Assembly: GCA_020253445.1 (NCBI GenBank)
Contig: JADCBP010000008.1
Span: 200,119 to 264,118, forward strand
Direction: 5' to 3'
Length of the DNA: 64,000 bases
DNA from: Methylobacterium sp.
GTDB taxonomy: Bacteria > Pseudomonadota > Alphaproteobacteria > Rhizobiales > Beijerinckiaceae
Shown here: one piece after another, positions 1-8,327 of the stretch
How positions within the stretch are numbered: position 1 is the stretch's first letter
Layout: each line of letters starts with the position of its first letter
Notes under the pieces: generated by a model
Database searches by the model: none
Told to the model about the DNA's origin: nothing
Seen by the model: the letters and a program-made list of their open reading frames with translations, nothing else
Translations under genes and position numbers: made by a program

Positions 1-74
1 AGTTCGAGCAGACTGGCGGCGAGCCTGATGCTGATCGGCAGGCGGTGCCGACATGGTGCGACGAGGAGAACTAG
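1..74 (+). CDS. C-terminal end of an unidentified protein (partial)
   Basis: One forward frame is open from the window edge and closes with TAG at 72-74, giving a 23-residue acidic tail that ends WCDEEN. The composition looks like a genuine protein C-terminus, but the gene continues outside the window and no family can be assigned. Frame choice is the only evidence. Confidence 0.3.
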   Translation, partial: FEQTGGEPDADRQAVPTWCDEEN

Positions 75-88
75 CAAGCATCCGCCGA

Positions 89-424
89 TCAGGCCGCCGA
101 GCCGCTTGTCGTTCCGGCTGAAGCCTCGCGTCTGCGGATCTCTTTCAGCACGCGCTTCCATTTCACCTGCTCGGCGCCGTCACTCTTCCACCACGCCGCT
201 TCAAGTTCGCGGTAGGCTGCATTGTCCGGATCGTCAGGGTGCCTTGCAGCGATGTCGTCAGCGAGGCGCGAAATCTCCTCGCGGGGAATGAGGCGCGGCT
301 TGATGCTCTCGTGCCAGATCACGAAGCCGATGCCGAAGACGAATACGCCGATGCCTGCGACCGCGTAGGCCAAGCCGATCCATGAAAGGCCGGTCGTGAC
401 AAGGTCCCACGCAGACGCAAGCAT
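89..424 (-). CDS. Small single-span membrane protein, unknown function
   Basis: About 111 residues. A hydrophobic segment near residues 11-35 (VTTGLSWIGLAYAVAG, then GVFVFGIGFVIW) is one or two closely spaced membrane spans. It is followed by a charged cytoplasmic-looking domain rich in D, R and E with a K/R cluster near the end. The ATG at 424 is preferred because GGAG lies six bases upstream; TTG or ATG codons at 436 and 430 are alternatives. It is divergent from the XRE gene and shares its promoter region with inverted repeats. No family recognised. Confidence 0.5.
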   Translation of the reverse strand: MLASAWDLVTTGLSWIGLAYAVAGIGVFVFGIGFVIWHESIKPRLIPREEISRLADDIAARHPDDPDNAAYRELEAAWWKSDGAEQVKWKRVLKEIRRREASAGTTSGSAA

Positions 425-436
425 CCTCATCTCCAA

Positions 437-475
437 ATTATCTGTTTTTAAGATAATCTGAAAAACGGATTATTT
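437..475. promoter_or_regulatory. Cluster of inverted half-sites between divergent genes, likely repressor operator
   Basis: ATTATCT (437-443) and AGATAAT (451-457) form a perfect inverted repeat with a 7-bp spacer. AGATAATC (451-458) is repeated in inverted form as GATTATTT (468-475). Three related half-sites lie between the small membrane protein gene and the XRE gene, as expected for an autoregulatory operator of the XRE protein. The DNA is much AT-richer than its surroundings. Regulatory assignment is inference. Confidence 0.4.
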
Positions 476-737
476 GCAGCCCCTCTTTCAGCAGGGGGTG
501 CGCTTGGGGAAAACGCTTGGGTCAGATCGGCATAAGGCCCTTGTCGCGTTCCTGATTGAGCGGCGCGAGGCAGCCGGCATGACCCAGGCGCAGCTGGCGG
601 AACGGCTTGGCGAGTATCAGTCGTTCGTCGCGCGGCTCGAAAGTGGTCAGCGGCGCGTCGATGTCGTGGAGTTGATCGAACTCGGCAGCATCCTTGGATT
701 TGATCCGGCGGCAGCGGTCAGCAGGATCGCGGACTGA
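474..737 (+). CDS. XRE-family helix-turn-helix transcriptional regulator
   Basis: 87 residues at most. The HTH_3/XRE core is clear: residues around 33-60 (AGMTQAQLAERLGEYQSFVARLESGQRR) match the Cro/CI pattern TQxxLAxxxGxxxxxxxxxExGxR. Small proteins of this type often control restriction-modification operons (C proteins) or toxin-antitoxin loci. The start is uncertain: the frame opens with TTG at 474, and GTG at 498 is an alternative. Inverted repeats directly upstream suggest autoregulation, and a 14-bp palindrome precedes the downstream operon. Controller of the GHKL/methyltransferase system is an inference. Confidence 0.7.
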   Translation: MQPLFQQGVRLGKTLGSDRHKALVAFLIERREAAGMTQAQLAERLGEYQSFVARLESGQRRVDVVELIELGSILGFDPAAAVSRIAD

Positions 738-760
738 GTAGTGCAAGCTTCAGGCGCACG

Positions 761-892
761 ATGTGCTTCGAAGTGCCACTGATCCTCGCCTTCGAGCGGT
801 GGGGCCGCAGCGGGGAGCCGACCGACGCCGACTTGAGGCGCGCCGCCGAACGGTACAGGCACTACTACGGCGACGACGCCTTCCGGGTCTAG
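761..892 (+). CDS. 43-residue hypothetical protein
   Basis: ATG at 761 and TAG at 890-892 enclose a 43-residue peptide (MCFEVPLILAFERW at the start, ending YYGDDAFRV) 23 bp downstream of the XRE gene. The amphipathic, charged composition and its position in line with the regulator suggest a real small protein, but there is no good Shine-Dalgarno sequence and no family is recognised. Confidence 0.35.
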   Translation: MCFEVPLILAFERWGRSGEPTDADLRRAAERYRHYYGDDAFRV

Positions 893-1177
893 GCGATCAC
901 ATGATCGCGGCGTGTTCTGCAGTGGATGGGCGGCAGAGCAGGTTCTTGAAGCGGGTTTCCTCGACCTTAGTCCATCCCCGATGTTTTTCGCGCGCCAGAA
1001 AACTGCATAACGGCGATCTCGATCACGATTCCTTCTTAATCATCAATGGCTTAGTGTATTGGATCTCACATTTGTCTCCAATTTGGCACGCTGGAGATCG
1101 ATTTTTTGCAGTTTGACTCTTGATGTACGCGTACATTTGGAATATCTACGAGCATTCAAGCTAAGGAGGGTTCAGGT
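893..1177. promoter_or_regulatory. AT-rich promoter region with perfect 14-bp palindrome upstream of the GHKL operon
   Basis: This 285-bp gap holds no gene. TTGACT at 1113-1118 is a candidate -35 hexamer. ATGTACGCGTACAT at 1123-1136 is a perfect palindrome placed where the -35/-10 spacer would be, with AATATC-like -10 candidates just after it. AAGGAGG at about 1164 is a strong Shine-Dalgarno for the 75-aa gene. Such a spacer-centred palindrome fits repression or activation by a small HTH protein like the one upstream. The link is inference. Confidence 0.45.
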
Positions 1178-1405
1178 ATGTCTGAAACAGATAGGCAAAA
1201 ATTCGTTCGATTGGCCACCGCACGAGTCAATAAGGCTATCAAGGCCATACAGATCATCGGAAATTTGTCGAACAAATCGAATTATTCCTACGAAGACGGC
1301 GATGTCGAAAAGATTTTTCGTGCACTCGCTGCTGAACTGAAGACATGCCGCCAGAAATTTGAGTCGAGTGCTTCTCCAAGTGACTCGCAATTTCGGTTAG
1401 ATTGA
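1178..1405 (+). CDS. 75-residue hypothetical protein, first gene of the GHKL operon
   Basis: Starts with ATG at 1178 after a strong AAGGAGG ribosome site. The protein is charged and probably helical (MSETDRQKFVRLATARVNKAIKAIQ at the start), with an Asn/Ser/Tyr-rich middle and no membrane segment. It ends 10 bp before the GHKL ATPase gene, so the two are very likely co-transcribed. No family recognised; a small accessory subunit or immunity-type partner is possible but speculative. Confidence 0.6.
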   Translation: MSETDRQKFVRLATARVNKAIKAIQIIGNLSNKSNYSYEDGDVEKIFRALAAELKTCRQKFESSASPSDSQFRLD

Positions 1406-1415
1406 GGATCGTGCT

Positions 1416-3818
1416 ATGGCGGCGCTCAGCACAGTTTTCTCCAAAGAGGCAGGAATGTTCGCATTTTCAAACGAGGTTCCTATCGACATTGAGCATACTC
1501 TTGACCAATTGCTCGCGCGCTTTTCGCAGCTGCGAGACGGTTTACCGGAGTTGATTAAGAACTCTAAAGATCAGTATCTGCGATTGGGCGTCAGCGAGCG
1601 CTCAGAACGCCAGATAGTTGTGGCGATCAATACTAAGCGCAGAATGCTGGCAGTCCTCGATTTTGCAGGCGCAAGCAAAGCTGACTTCACGCATTGGAAA
1701 ACTTGGTCAGGCCGAGAGGGAGCGCGCCAAGCTTTAGCTGATCAGATTGAGGCCGGTCATGGCAACGGCGGTAAGGCGTTTATGGTTCGCGGTGCTTCGC
1801 GCAGCGCAACGATGGAGTCCTGTCGGGACGGCTTCTATACGCGTATGGGGTACCAGAACGATGACGTGGGCGTGCGTTATCGGCCTGGCTTTGGACTGGA
1901 GGCTGGCCGTCCGCTCGACAATGTCGCAGAGAATGCGCCAGAGGAGCGCCTAGAGGCTTTTCTGAAGTCGATGGACCTGGAGTTTCAGAGGCTGCCAGAT
2001 TTGGTCAAAGCGGCCTTCACAAAACGAAAATCCTTTACGGCCGTAACCATCGATCAGGTCCAGGAGTGGGTTAACGCCCGTCAGGATGGAATGGCAACTC
2101 GGGTCGGAAGGATCACCGATCTCATCAAGGATCACGGCCAAACGGCGCTGACGCTGGAGACCTGCGACGTCTGGCTGTTGGTCGATGGACAAGTGGCAAC
2201 CGGTTCTCATCTGCAGGTGTCAGAGCTGGAACCATACCCGGGTTTCGAAGCGCCGCTTGAATTCAGTATACCTGACGTGCTGCCGGATCCTTCCACAAAG
2301 GAACCGGTCATTATGTCCTCAGAGGGGCAGAGGCCTGGCACCCTCCGGCTTGAAACGACAAAAAACAACATGGCCCTGTCGGACGACTTAAAGGCTCGGA
2401 ATGTTATCAGGCTATGGAACGCTCGGAACAACGTCGCCAATTGGCCACTTCCTGCATTGGGTTTGGCGATGCCGGCCGTTTACTTCATCCGAGGCCGCGT
2501 TGATTGTCCGGCATTGACTAGTGAGCATCAGATCGGCGCGGATCGCAAAGATCTTGCGGATACGCCTCTCGTCCGAGCACTTGAGGCTTGGGTTGTTGAA
2601 CAAGTTAAATCTCTGGCCATTGAGATTCAGAAGGTCCAAGCTTCAGAGACTGCGCCACAAGAACAGGCAAAGGCCAAGAAGGCCTTAGTGGCCTTTCGCG
2701 ATCTCATGAGAAGCTTCCTTGAGCAGCGTGACGCTGATGGTAGCGATGCTGACACAGGGAGCGGAGACAAGTCGGGCACGAAGGGACCTGGGCAACGTGA
2801 GCCTCGCGAAAAAAAGGAGTTTGGCTCGCGAGTGGACCGTATCGTGTTGGAGCGAGACAGGCTGGAGCTTTCGATTGCTACCGGGACAAAGGTTCCGATG
2901 CTCTTCTCTTGCTTCGAGGATCACCCCGATGGATCGTCGAGGCCCGTCAAGGCGGACAATTTGATCGGCAAGACGGATACGAGCGCGGTCGTAAACTTCT
3001 CACCAAGCGAACTAGAGGGGATAGCGGCAGGGGTGACCTTGGCTTGGTTGGAAACATCCGACGGCAGCGTCAGGTCGAACGACGTCCTGATTGAGGTGTT
3101 GGATGTTTCCGAAGTCGACATCGTTGGGCCGGTGGAACCGCTAAAACAAGGCGAAAAATTCAAGCTGCAAACTTCTTTCAAGACGTCTTCGGGATCGCGA
3201 GAAGATGTGCTGATCTCTGCGTCTATTGACGAGCCGGATATGGGTTCGATCGGGCGCGGCGGAGTATTTACGGCCGGTGGGCATGAGGGCCGCGCAACCG
3301 TGCGGGTGAAATTTGGTTCGAAGCTTACCGACCAAGCGTCGATCCAAATTGCGGTGGGGGCAGAACGCGTTGAGCCGAAGGGGCTCGGTGGCGAGAGTGG
3401 TTCAGACATACCTGAAATACTCCTCTGCGGCGAAGAGGCGCCGGGAATGGCAGATAAGCCGGCGGATCAAAGAACTCATCATGGCGGCCAAGACTATCCC
3501 ACCATCATTGAGGAACCTCAGTTCGACAATATCGTGTGGCTGAATCCGCACAGTGCAGAGTCACAACGCGTAAGAAAAAGCATGGGTACGCCGAAGGGTC
3601 TTGGAGGCATAGGAAACAAAACGTTTGCGCAGTTTATGGCGCTTAAGTGCTTTGAGGTTTTGAAGCGATTGCATGTCAGACAGCAAATCCGTGACAACGC
3701 AGTTACCGAGGCGCAGTTTTTGCAACACGCTGCTCACGCGGAAATAGAGTGCGCCGGGTTCATTGATCATGCATGGGAGGCCAGCGAAGAAGTATTCAAA
3801 AAGGCGAGCGTCGAATGA
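1416..3818 (+). CDS. GHKL (Hsp90/MutL/MORC-like) ATPase with Ig-like region
   Basis: 800 residues. The N-terminal 130 residues carry GHKL ATP-binding motifs: N-box ELIKNSKD at 45-52, a DxGxG-like DFAGAS at 82-87 and GHGNGGKA at 114-121. The middle has no recognised fold. Residues about 440-470 are a low-complexity Asp/Gly/Lys linker. Residues about 560-650 resemble a bacterial Ig-like (Big2) sandwich, with GGVFTAG and EGRATVRV. MutL/MORC-type GHKL ATPases are known components of some prokaryotic restriction-modification loci, which fits the methyltransferase nearby. No nuclease motif was recognised. The gene overlaps the next one by ATGA. ATG at 1455, with a better spaced ribosome site, is an alternative start. 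Confidence 0.75.
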   Translation: MAALSTVFSKEAGMFAFSNEVPIDIEHTLDQLLARFSQLRDGLPELIKNSKDQYLRLGVSERSERQIVVAINTKRRMLAVLDFAGASKADFTHWKTWSGREGARQALADQIEAGHGNGGKAFMVRGASRSATMESCRDGFYTRMGYQNDDVGVRYRPGFGLEAGRPLDNVAENAPEERLEAFLKSMDLEFQRLPDLVKAAFTKRKSFTAVTIDQVQEWVNARQDGMATRVGRITDLIKDHGQTALTLETCDVWLLVDGQVATGSHLQVSELEPYPGFEAPLEFSIPDVLPDPSTKEPVIMSSEGQRPGTLRLETTKNNMALSDDLKARNVIRLWNARNNVANWPLPALGLAMPAVYFIRGRVDCPALTSEHQIGADRKDLADTPLVRALEAWVVEQVKSLAIEIQKVQASETAPQEQAKAKKALVAFRDLMRSFLEQRDADGSDADTGSGDKSGTKGPGQREPREKKEFGSRVDRIVLERDRLELSIATGTKVPMLFSCFEDHPDGSSRPVKADNLIGKTDTSAVVNFSPSELEGIAAGVTLAWLETSDGSVRSNDVLIEVLDVSEVDIVGPVEPLKQGEKFKLQTSFKTSSGSREDVLISASIDEPDMGSIGRGGVFTAGGHEGRATVRVKFGSKLTDQASIQIAVGAERVEPKGLGGESGSDIPEILLCGEEAPGMADKPADQRTHHGGQDYPTIIEEPQFDNIVWLNPHSAESQRVRKSMGTPKGLGGIGNKTFAQFMALKCFEVLKRLHVRQQIRDNAVTEAQFLQHAAHAEIECAGFIDHAWEASEEVFKKASVE

Positions 3819-4504
3819 CAAAGAGCCCGAAAAGAACAACTGCAGCTCATGAAATCCTGCTTGCTGCGAACGACCTCGCGTCAGCCGGCCAAAACGAATT
3901 CAGCGAATGGGACTTAACGGTCGCGGCGTGGAAACGAGATCAGAATCGCTTCGGATGTCGCGGCTATGAGGATCAGTATCCTGATCACAAGCGAGTAATG
4001 ATGGAAATCATGGGGCAGACGAAGAAGGACAACCCTTTGCGGCGAGGCTGGATCGTTAAATCACGGCCGAACCACTATGAGATAACAGCTCTTGGCCGCA
4101 ACGAGGCCACGAAAATTGCTCTGGTTTCTCAGGGGCAGCCGCTTACTGAACGCAGTCCTCAAGACCTGTACGATGCCGTGGCACCATACTTCAACAGCCT
4201 GACATTCAAGAAGTTTGTTAAAGACGACAGCGAGCCAAAAATGTGGCTCGGCGCAGCGTCATTTCTTGGATTGTCAAAAAATGATGCACTGCACTTGAAT
4301 GATCGGCTATCGACTGCAAAGTCGGTGGTTTCTCAAGCGCTTGCCTGGTTTGATGAAACTGAACAGCAGGCTCTTCGCCGAGGGGCGACGGGCGGTAGCG
4401 TATCGATTACGAAGGTTGACGTTGAGAGGCTTGCTCAGCTTCTGGATAGCATCCAAACACGCTTCAAAGTCCAGATAGAAGCTATTCAGCGACAGCGAAA
4501 ATAG
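3815..4504 (+). CDS. Winged-helix-like protein coupled to the GHKL ATPase
   Basis: 229 residues from ATG at 3815, which overlaps the ATPase stop codon (ATGA) and so is probably translationally coupled to it. The first ~100 residues look like a winged helix: a helical segment (FSEWDLTVAAW), then YEDQYPDHKRVMMEIMG, then a wing-like GWIVKSRPNHYEITALGR. The C-terminal part is helical (LAQLLDSIQTRFKVQIEAIQ) and may form a coiled coil. It is a plausible DNA-recognition subunit for the ATPase. No named family assigned. Confidence 0.6.
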   Translation: MTKSPKRTTAAHEILLAANDLASAGQNEFSEWDLTVAAWKRDQNRFGCRGYEDQYPDHKRVMMEIMGQTKKDNPLRRGWIVKSRPNHYEITALGRNEATKIALVSQGQPLTERSPQDLYDAVAPYFNSLTFKKFVKDDSEPKMWLGAASFLGLSKNDALHLNDRLSTAKSVVSQALAWFDETEQQALRRGATGGSVSITKVDVERLAQLLDSIQTRFKVQIEAIQRQRK

Positions 4505-4546
4505 GTGCCGTTGGCGAGGTGTTCTCACCGTATCCGACCGAAGTTC

Positions 4547-5629
4547 TCAAGAGACCACAGGAGGCAATTCAACGGCGGGGGACAAGCTATCTGCATCTGC
4601 CTCACTCAGCTTTGCCGCTTCTCGCTCACGGATGGAGATCTCGTCGCACGTTGAGGCCACGACCTGCGGGTCGAAGCGGCCTATCGAATGAGCAGCGTAG
4701 ATCCAGTCGGCCTCAACAGACAGCCAACGACGCCCGAGCGATTGCGCTACAGATCCCGTGGTGTTGCTCCCTGCGAAGGGGTCAAGAACTGTATCGCCCT
4801 CGTCAGTGAGGAACTTGACGAAGAACTCCACCAGCGTTGATGGCATCCGCGCGGGGTGGACAGGGGCGCCATGGTCCAAACAAAACTTGCGATAGTCGTC
4901 GTTGGAGAGCGTGTTTGCCGCCTTGAGGAGATTCGTGGTCTCCTCAAGATACTCAGCGAAGCCTTGCGGAGTTACCATCCCGTCAAGCGACGGCACTGCC
5001 TCTGCTCCCCCTACGTTCGGTGGTATCGCGCCGCTGTTGTCCGTCTTGAAGCTCACCGCGCCGATGTGGTGCTCCGACGGCCGCGGTCCAGCGTTGTACT
5101 TGCCGGTCTCAATCAGCCGCTTCATGCTCGGGCTGTATTCCCGCAGCACCTTCCGGTTGTCGGCTTTGGGCCTGGTCGTTGGGGACATCCACCATATGCG
5201 TGTGAAGGCGTCCTTGACCCTTACCCGCTCCCGATTGACCCACTGGATGGGGGACGGGAGACGCGCGGGGTTGTACCAGATAAATTCCTGGCAGAGGTGG
5301 AGGCCGCCCTTCTTTAGGAAGCGGAGGAACGCCTCTATCACATGAGTGGCCATAACCGGCTCGCCGGGCACCCAGGCATTCCCGATCTCGACGACGATCG
5401 AGCCGTCTTCTGTCACCATGTCTCGGAGTAACGGAGCGAAGCTGGCGAACCAACGGATGTAGTCCTCTCCCTGCTTGTTCCCATAGCTCTTCTTCGTGTT
5501 CAGCGGAAACGGTGGCGACGTGAAGGCCAGCTGCACCTTGCCTTTCCGGGCCTCAAACGCTCGGCTCTTCAGAAGCTTGAGGGAGTCGCCGCAGTAGGCC
5601 GCGCCGAGGTCAGTCTCGTAAATAGGCAT
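4547..5629 (-). CDS. Site-specific DNA methyltransferase, beta class (N4-cytosine type)
   Basis: 360 residues. Catalytic motif IV is TSPPFP at residues 37-42. SPP followed by an aromatic residue is typical of N4-cytosine methyltransferases of the beta class. The AdoMet-binding motif DPFAGSNTTG follows near 283-292, the IV-before-I order of that class. The variable region between them should specify the target. The gene converges on the GHKL operon with a 42-bp gap. The ATG at 5629 (MPIYETDLGAAYCGDS) fits family N-termini; starts at 5683 or 5698 would add up to 23 residues. No cognate endonuclease is recognised, so it could be solitary or protect against the GHKL-linked system. Confidence 0.85.
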   Translation of the reverse strand: MPIYETDLGAAYCGDSLKLLKSRAFEARKGKVQLAFTSPPFPLNTKKSYGNKQGEDYIRWFASFAPLLRDMVTEDGSIVVEIGNAWVPGEPVMATHVIEAFLRFLKKGGLHLCQEFIWYNPARLPSPIQWVNRERVRVKDAFTRIWWMSPTTRPKADNRKVLREYSPSMKRLIETGKYNAGPRPSEHHIGAVSFKTDNSGAIPPNVGGAEAVPSLDGMVTPQGFAEYLEETTNLLKAANTLSNDDYRKFCLDHGAPVHPARMPSTLVEFFVKFLTDEGDTVLDPFAGSNTTGSVAQSLGRRWLSVEADWIYAAHSIGRFDPQVVASTCDEISIREREAAKLSEADADSLSPAVELPPVVS

Positions 5630-5815
5630 CGATGCACGACGCCGCTCCCTAAGTGCAGCGGAAATTCTGACGTCGTGTGTCATCCCCCAAAACGCCATCT
5701 CTCCGCCTATCCACGATTCTTCTTTTTTGACGTTACCGTGCGTCCGAGATCTCGTACACGGCCGGTTTCTCTGACCGACCGCCCATCCCCAAAAGGACGG
5801 CTTTCGTCAGGGGAA

Positions 5816-6100
<285 letters not shown>

Positions 6101-6523
6101 CCCCTCTTCCAGCCTCCAGACACTCCGAGTGCAGAAACGCTGCAGGGTCGATGCGCTGTACGGGAATTATGCGCTCTATCTCCGATTTGCGTGGCATGCG
6201 CAATCCGCCAGAACATCTTGTGCACCGCTTCTAAGACCTTCCGCCTAAATCCATCGGGCTAAGCCCATCTGTCAGCTAGGGTTACCGGTTGTCGAGGCGT
6301 AACGCTGCACCATGCAGAACCCATCCCGGCATGATTGCCCGGCCGGTTCTGTCGCAACGCACCAAGACCAGGAAAAGGGAGGGGCGCCGTTCGCGGCGGT
6401 CCTGCAATGTCCCTGACGACCCAACGTTCTCGCGGAATGCATCCGTGGCAGCGGCAGGAAGCCTGTGGCCATTTGCTGCCCTCCATCGGCTTGGCCGGTT
6501 TCGAACCACCAAGGGAGGACATC
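6101..6523. other. Gene-free spacer before the MFS gene
   Basis: No credible coding frame was found: the open frames here have no ribosome site and are out of character with neighbouring proteins. GGGCTAAGCCC near 6260 is a tiny hairpin. The segment probably holds the promoter of the transporter gene, but no convincing -35/-10 pair can be picked. Confidence 0.4.
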
Positions 6524-8242
6524 ATGTCCAACGCAAGCATGGCAGCCGGGGGGCGCGCAGCCCCGAGGCCGATGACACGGGAAGAGAAGAAGGTCATTCT
6601 CGCTTCCTCGCTCGGCACCGTTTTTGAATGGTACGATTTCTATCTCTACGGCTCGCTCGCGGCGATGATCGGCGCGAAGTTCTTCTCGGCCTTCGATGTC
6701 AACACGCGCTCGATCTTCGCGTTGCTCGCCTTCGCGGCGGGCTTTCTGGTGCGTCCCTTCGGCGCGCTGGTCTTCGGCCGCCTCGGCGACCTGATCGGCC
6801 GCAAGCAAACCTTCCTGATGACCATCCTCATCATGGGCCTCTCGACCTTCTTGGTGGGTCTGCTGCCGGATTACAACACGATCGGCTGGGTGGCTCCGGT
6901 CATCCTGATCGTGCTGCGCATGGCGCAGGGGCTGGCACTTGGTGGCGAATATGGCGGCGCGGCGGTCTATGTGGCGGAACATGCGCCTGTGGGCCGGCGC
7001 GGCTTCTACACCTCGTGGATCCAGACGACGGCCACGCTCGGCCTGCTGCTCTCGCTCTTCGTGATCGTGGGCCTGCGCATCTGGATGGGCGAGAAGGCCT
7101 TCGCGGATGATTTCCCGCTCTTCTTCGGCCTGCAGGGTGGCTGGCGCATCCCGTTCCTCGGCTCGATCTTCCTGCTCGCGATCTCGGTCTGGATCCGCCT
7201 GCAGATGCATGAGAGCCCGGCCTTCCAGAAGATGAAGGAAGAGGGCACACAATCGAAGGCGCCGCTTTCGGAAGCCTTCGGTCAGTGGCGCAACCTGAAG
7301 ATCGTGATCATCGCGTTGACCGGCCTCGTCATTGGCCAGGCTGTGGTGTGGTATACGGGCCAGTTCTATGCGCTGTTCTTCCTGCAGGCGATCCTGAAGG
7401 TGGACCTGCTCACGGCGAACGTGCTCATCGCCTGGTCGCTGATCATCGGCACGGGTGGCTTCGTCCTCTTCGGCTCGCTCTCGGACAAGATCGGCCGCAA
7501 GCCGATCATCCTCGGCGGCTGCCTGATCGCGGCGCTCACCTACTTCCCGCTCTTCAAGATGATGGCGGAAACGGCGAACCCGACCTATGCCCGGGCGCTT
7601 GAGACGGTGAAGGTCGAGGTATCGGCCGATGTCTCGAAGTGCGGCTCGCTCTTTGATCCGGTGGGTATCCGCCAGTTCTCGGAGCCTTGCGACATTTCCC
7701 GCCGCGTGCTCTCCTCACAGGCCATCAAGTACACCTACACGCCAGCCGCCGCCGGCGAGCCGCTGAAGGTGGTGGTGAACGGCACGGAAGTGGCCTATGG
7801 TGCGGGCGTCGCGGATTTCACCAGGAACATCACGGCAGCCTCGATCGCGGCGGGTTATCCCAAGGCGGATGATGCGGCCAAGGTGAAGGTCTCGGGCTTC
7901 TTCGCGGCGCTGGGCAACCCGCAGGCGCTGACGATCATCGCGATCCTTACGATCCTGGTGCTCTATGTGACGGCGGTTTACGGCCCGATCGCGGCGGCCC
8001 TCGTGGAGTTCTTCCCCACCCGCATCCGCTACACGGCCATGAGCCTGCCCTACCATATCGGCAATGGCTGGTTCGGCGGCCTGCTGCCGGCGACCTCCTT
8101 CGCGATGGTGGCCTCCACCGGCGATATCTATTTCGGCCTCTGGTACCCGATCGGCTTCGCGCTGATGACCTTCGTGATCGGCATCCTGCTGGTGCCGGAA
8201 ACCAAGGATCGCGACATCGAAACCTACAATTACGGCAGGTAA
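6524..8242 (+). CDS. MFS transporter, metabolite:H+ symporter (MHS) type
   Basis: 572 residues with 12 predicted membrane helices. The N-terminal signature GTVFEWYDFYLYG and the GRLGDLIGRK loop are typical of the MHS branch (proline/betaine, shikimate and alpha-ketoglutarate permease-like proteins). Residues about 345-460 form a long soluble insert (Thr/Ala/Val-rich, two Cys) between C-terminal-half helices, seen in some longer members. It ends with the ETKDRDIETY tail common in this family. ATG at 6524 is chosen for the GGGAGG ribosome site 6-7 bp upstream; a longer TTG frame lacks support. The gene stands alone and the substrate is unknown. Confidence 0.85.
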   Translation: MSNASMAAGGRAAPRPMTREEKKVILASSLGTVFEWYDFYLYGSLAAMIGAKFFSAFDVNTRSIFALLAFAAGFLVRPFGALVFGRLGDLIGRKQTFLMTILIMGLSTFLVGLLPDYNTIGWVAPVILIVLRMAQGLALGGEYGGAAVYVAEHAPVGRRGFYTSWIQTTATLGLLLSLFVIVGLRIWMGEKAFADDFPLFFGLQGGWRIPFLGSIFLLAISVWIRLQMHESPAFQKMKEEGTQSKAPLSEAFGQWRNLKIVIIALTGLVIGQAVVWYTGQFYALFFLQAILKVDLLTANVLIAWSLIIGTGGFVLFGSLSDKIGRKPIILGGCLIAALTYFPLFKMMAETANPTYARALETVKVEVSADVSKCGSLFDPVGIRQFSEPCDISRRVLSSQAIKYTYTPAAAGEPLKVVVNGTEVAYGAGVADFTRNITAASIAAGYPKADDAAKVKVSGFFAALGNPQALTIIAILTILVLYVTAVYGPIAAALVEFFPTRIRYTAMSLPYHIGNGWFGGLLPATSFAMVASTGDIYFGLWYPIGFALMTFVIGILLVPETKDRDIETYNYGR

Positions 8243-8254
8243 AGCGGGCTCCCG

Positions 8255-8325
8255 GCGATGCGGATGCCTATCCGCATCGCCTCTCCCAGAGCTCCGCTCC
8301 GGTTCGCCGGGGCGGAGCTTTCCTG
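8255..8325 (+). terminator. Two hairpins downstream of the MFS gene, probable terminator
   Basis: 8255-8280 is a perfect 11-bp stem (GCGATGCGGAT with ATCCGCATCGC). 8290-8319 is a second stem (AGCTCCGC with GCGGAGCT) with an inner CCGG stem, followed by TTTCCTGTTT. The first lacks a T tract. Together they separate the transporter from the convergent rlmB-like gene. Confidence 0.6.
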
Positions 8326-8327
8326 TT

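Noticed and set aside
4547..5698. Methyltransferase as part of a complete type II restriction-modification pair with a nearby endonuclease
   Set aside because: No PD-(D/E)XK, HNH, PLD or GIY-YIG motif was recognised in any neighbouring protein, so a classical type II pair is not claimed.
1..5700. Prophage or integrative element with integrase
   Set aside because: No integrase, transposase or phage structural gene is visible in the window; only the tRNA-associated repeat and base composition hint at transfer.
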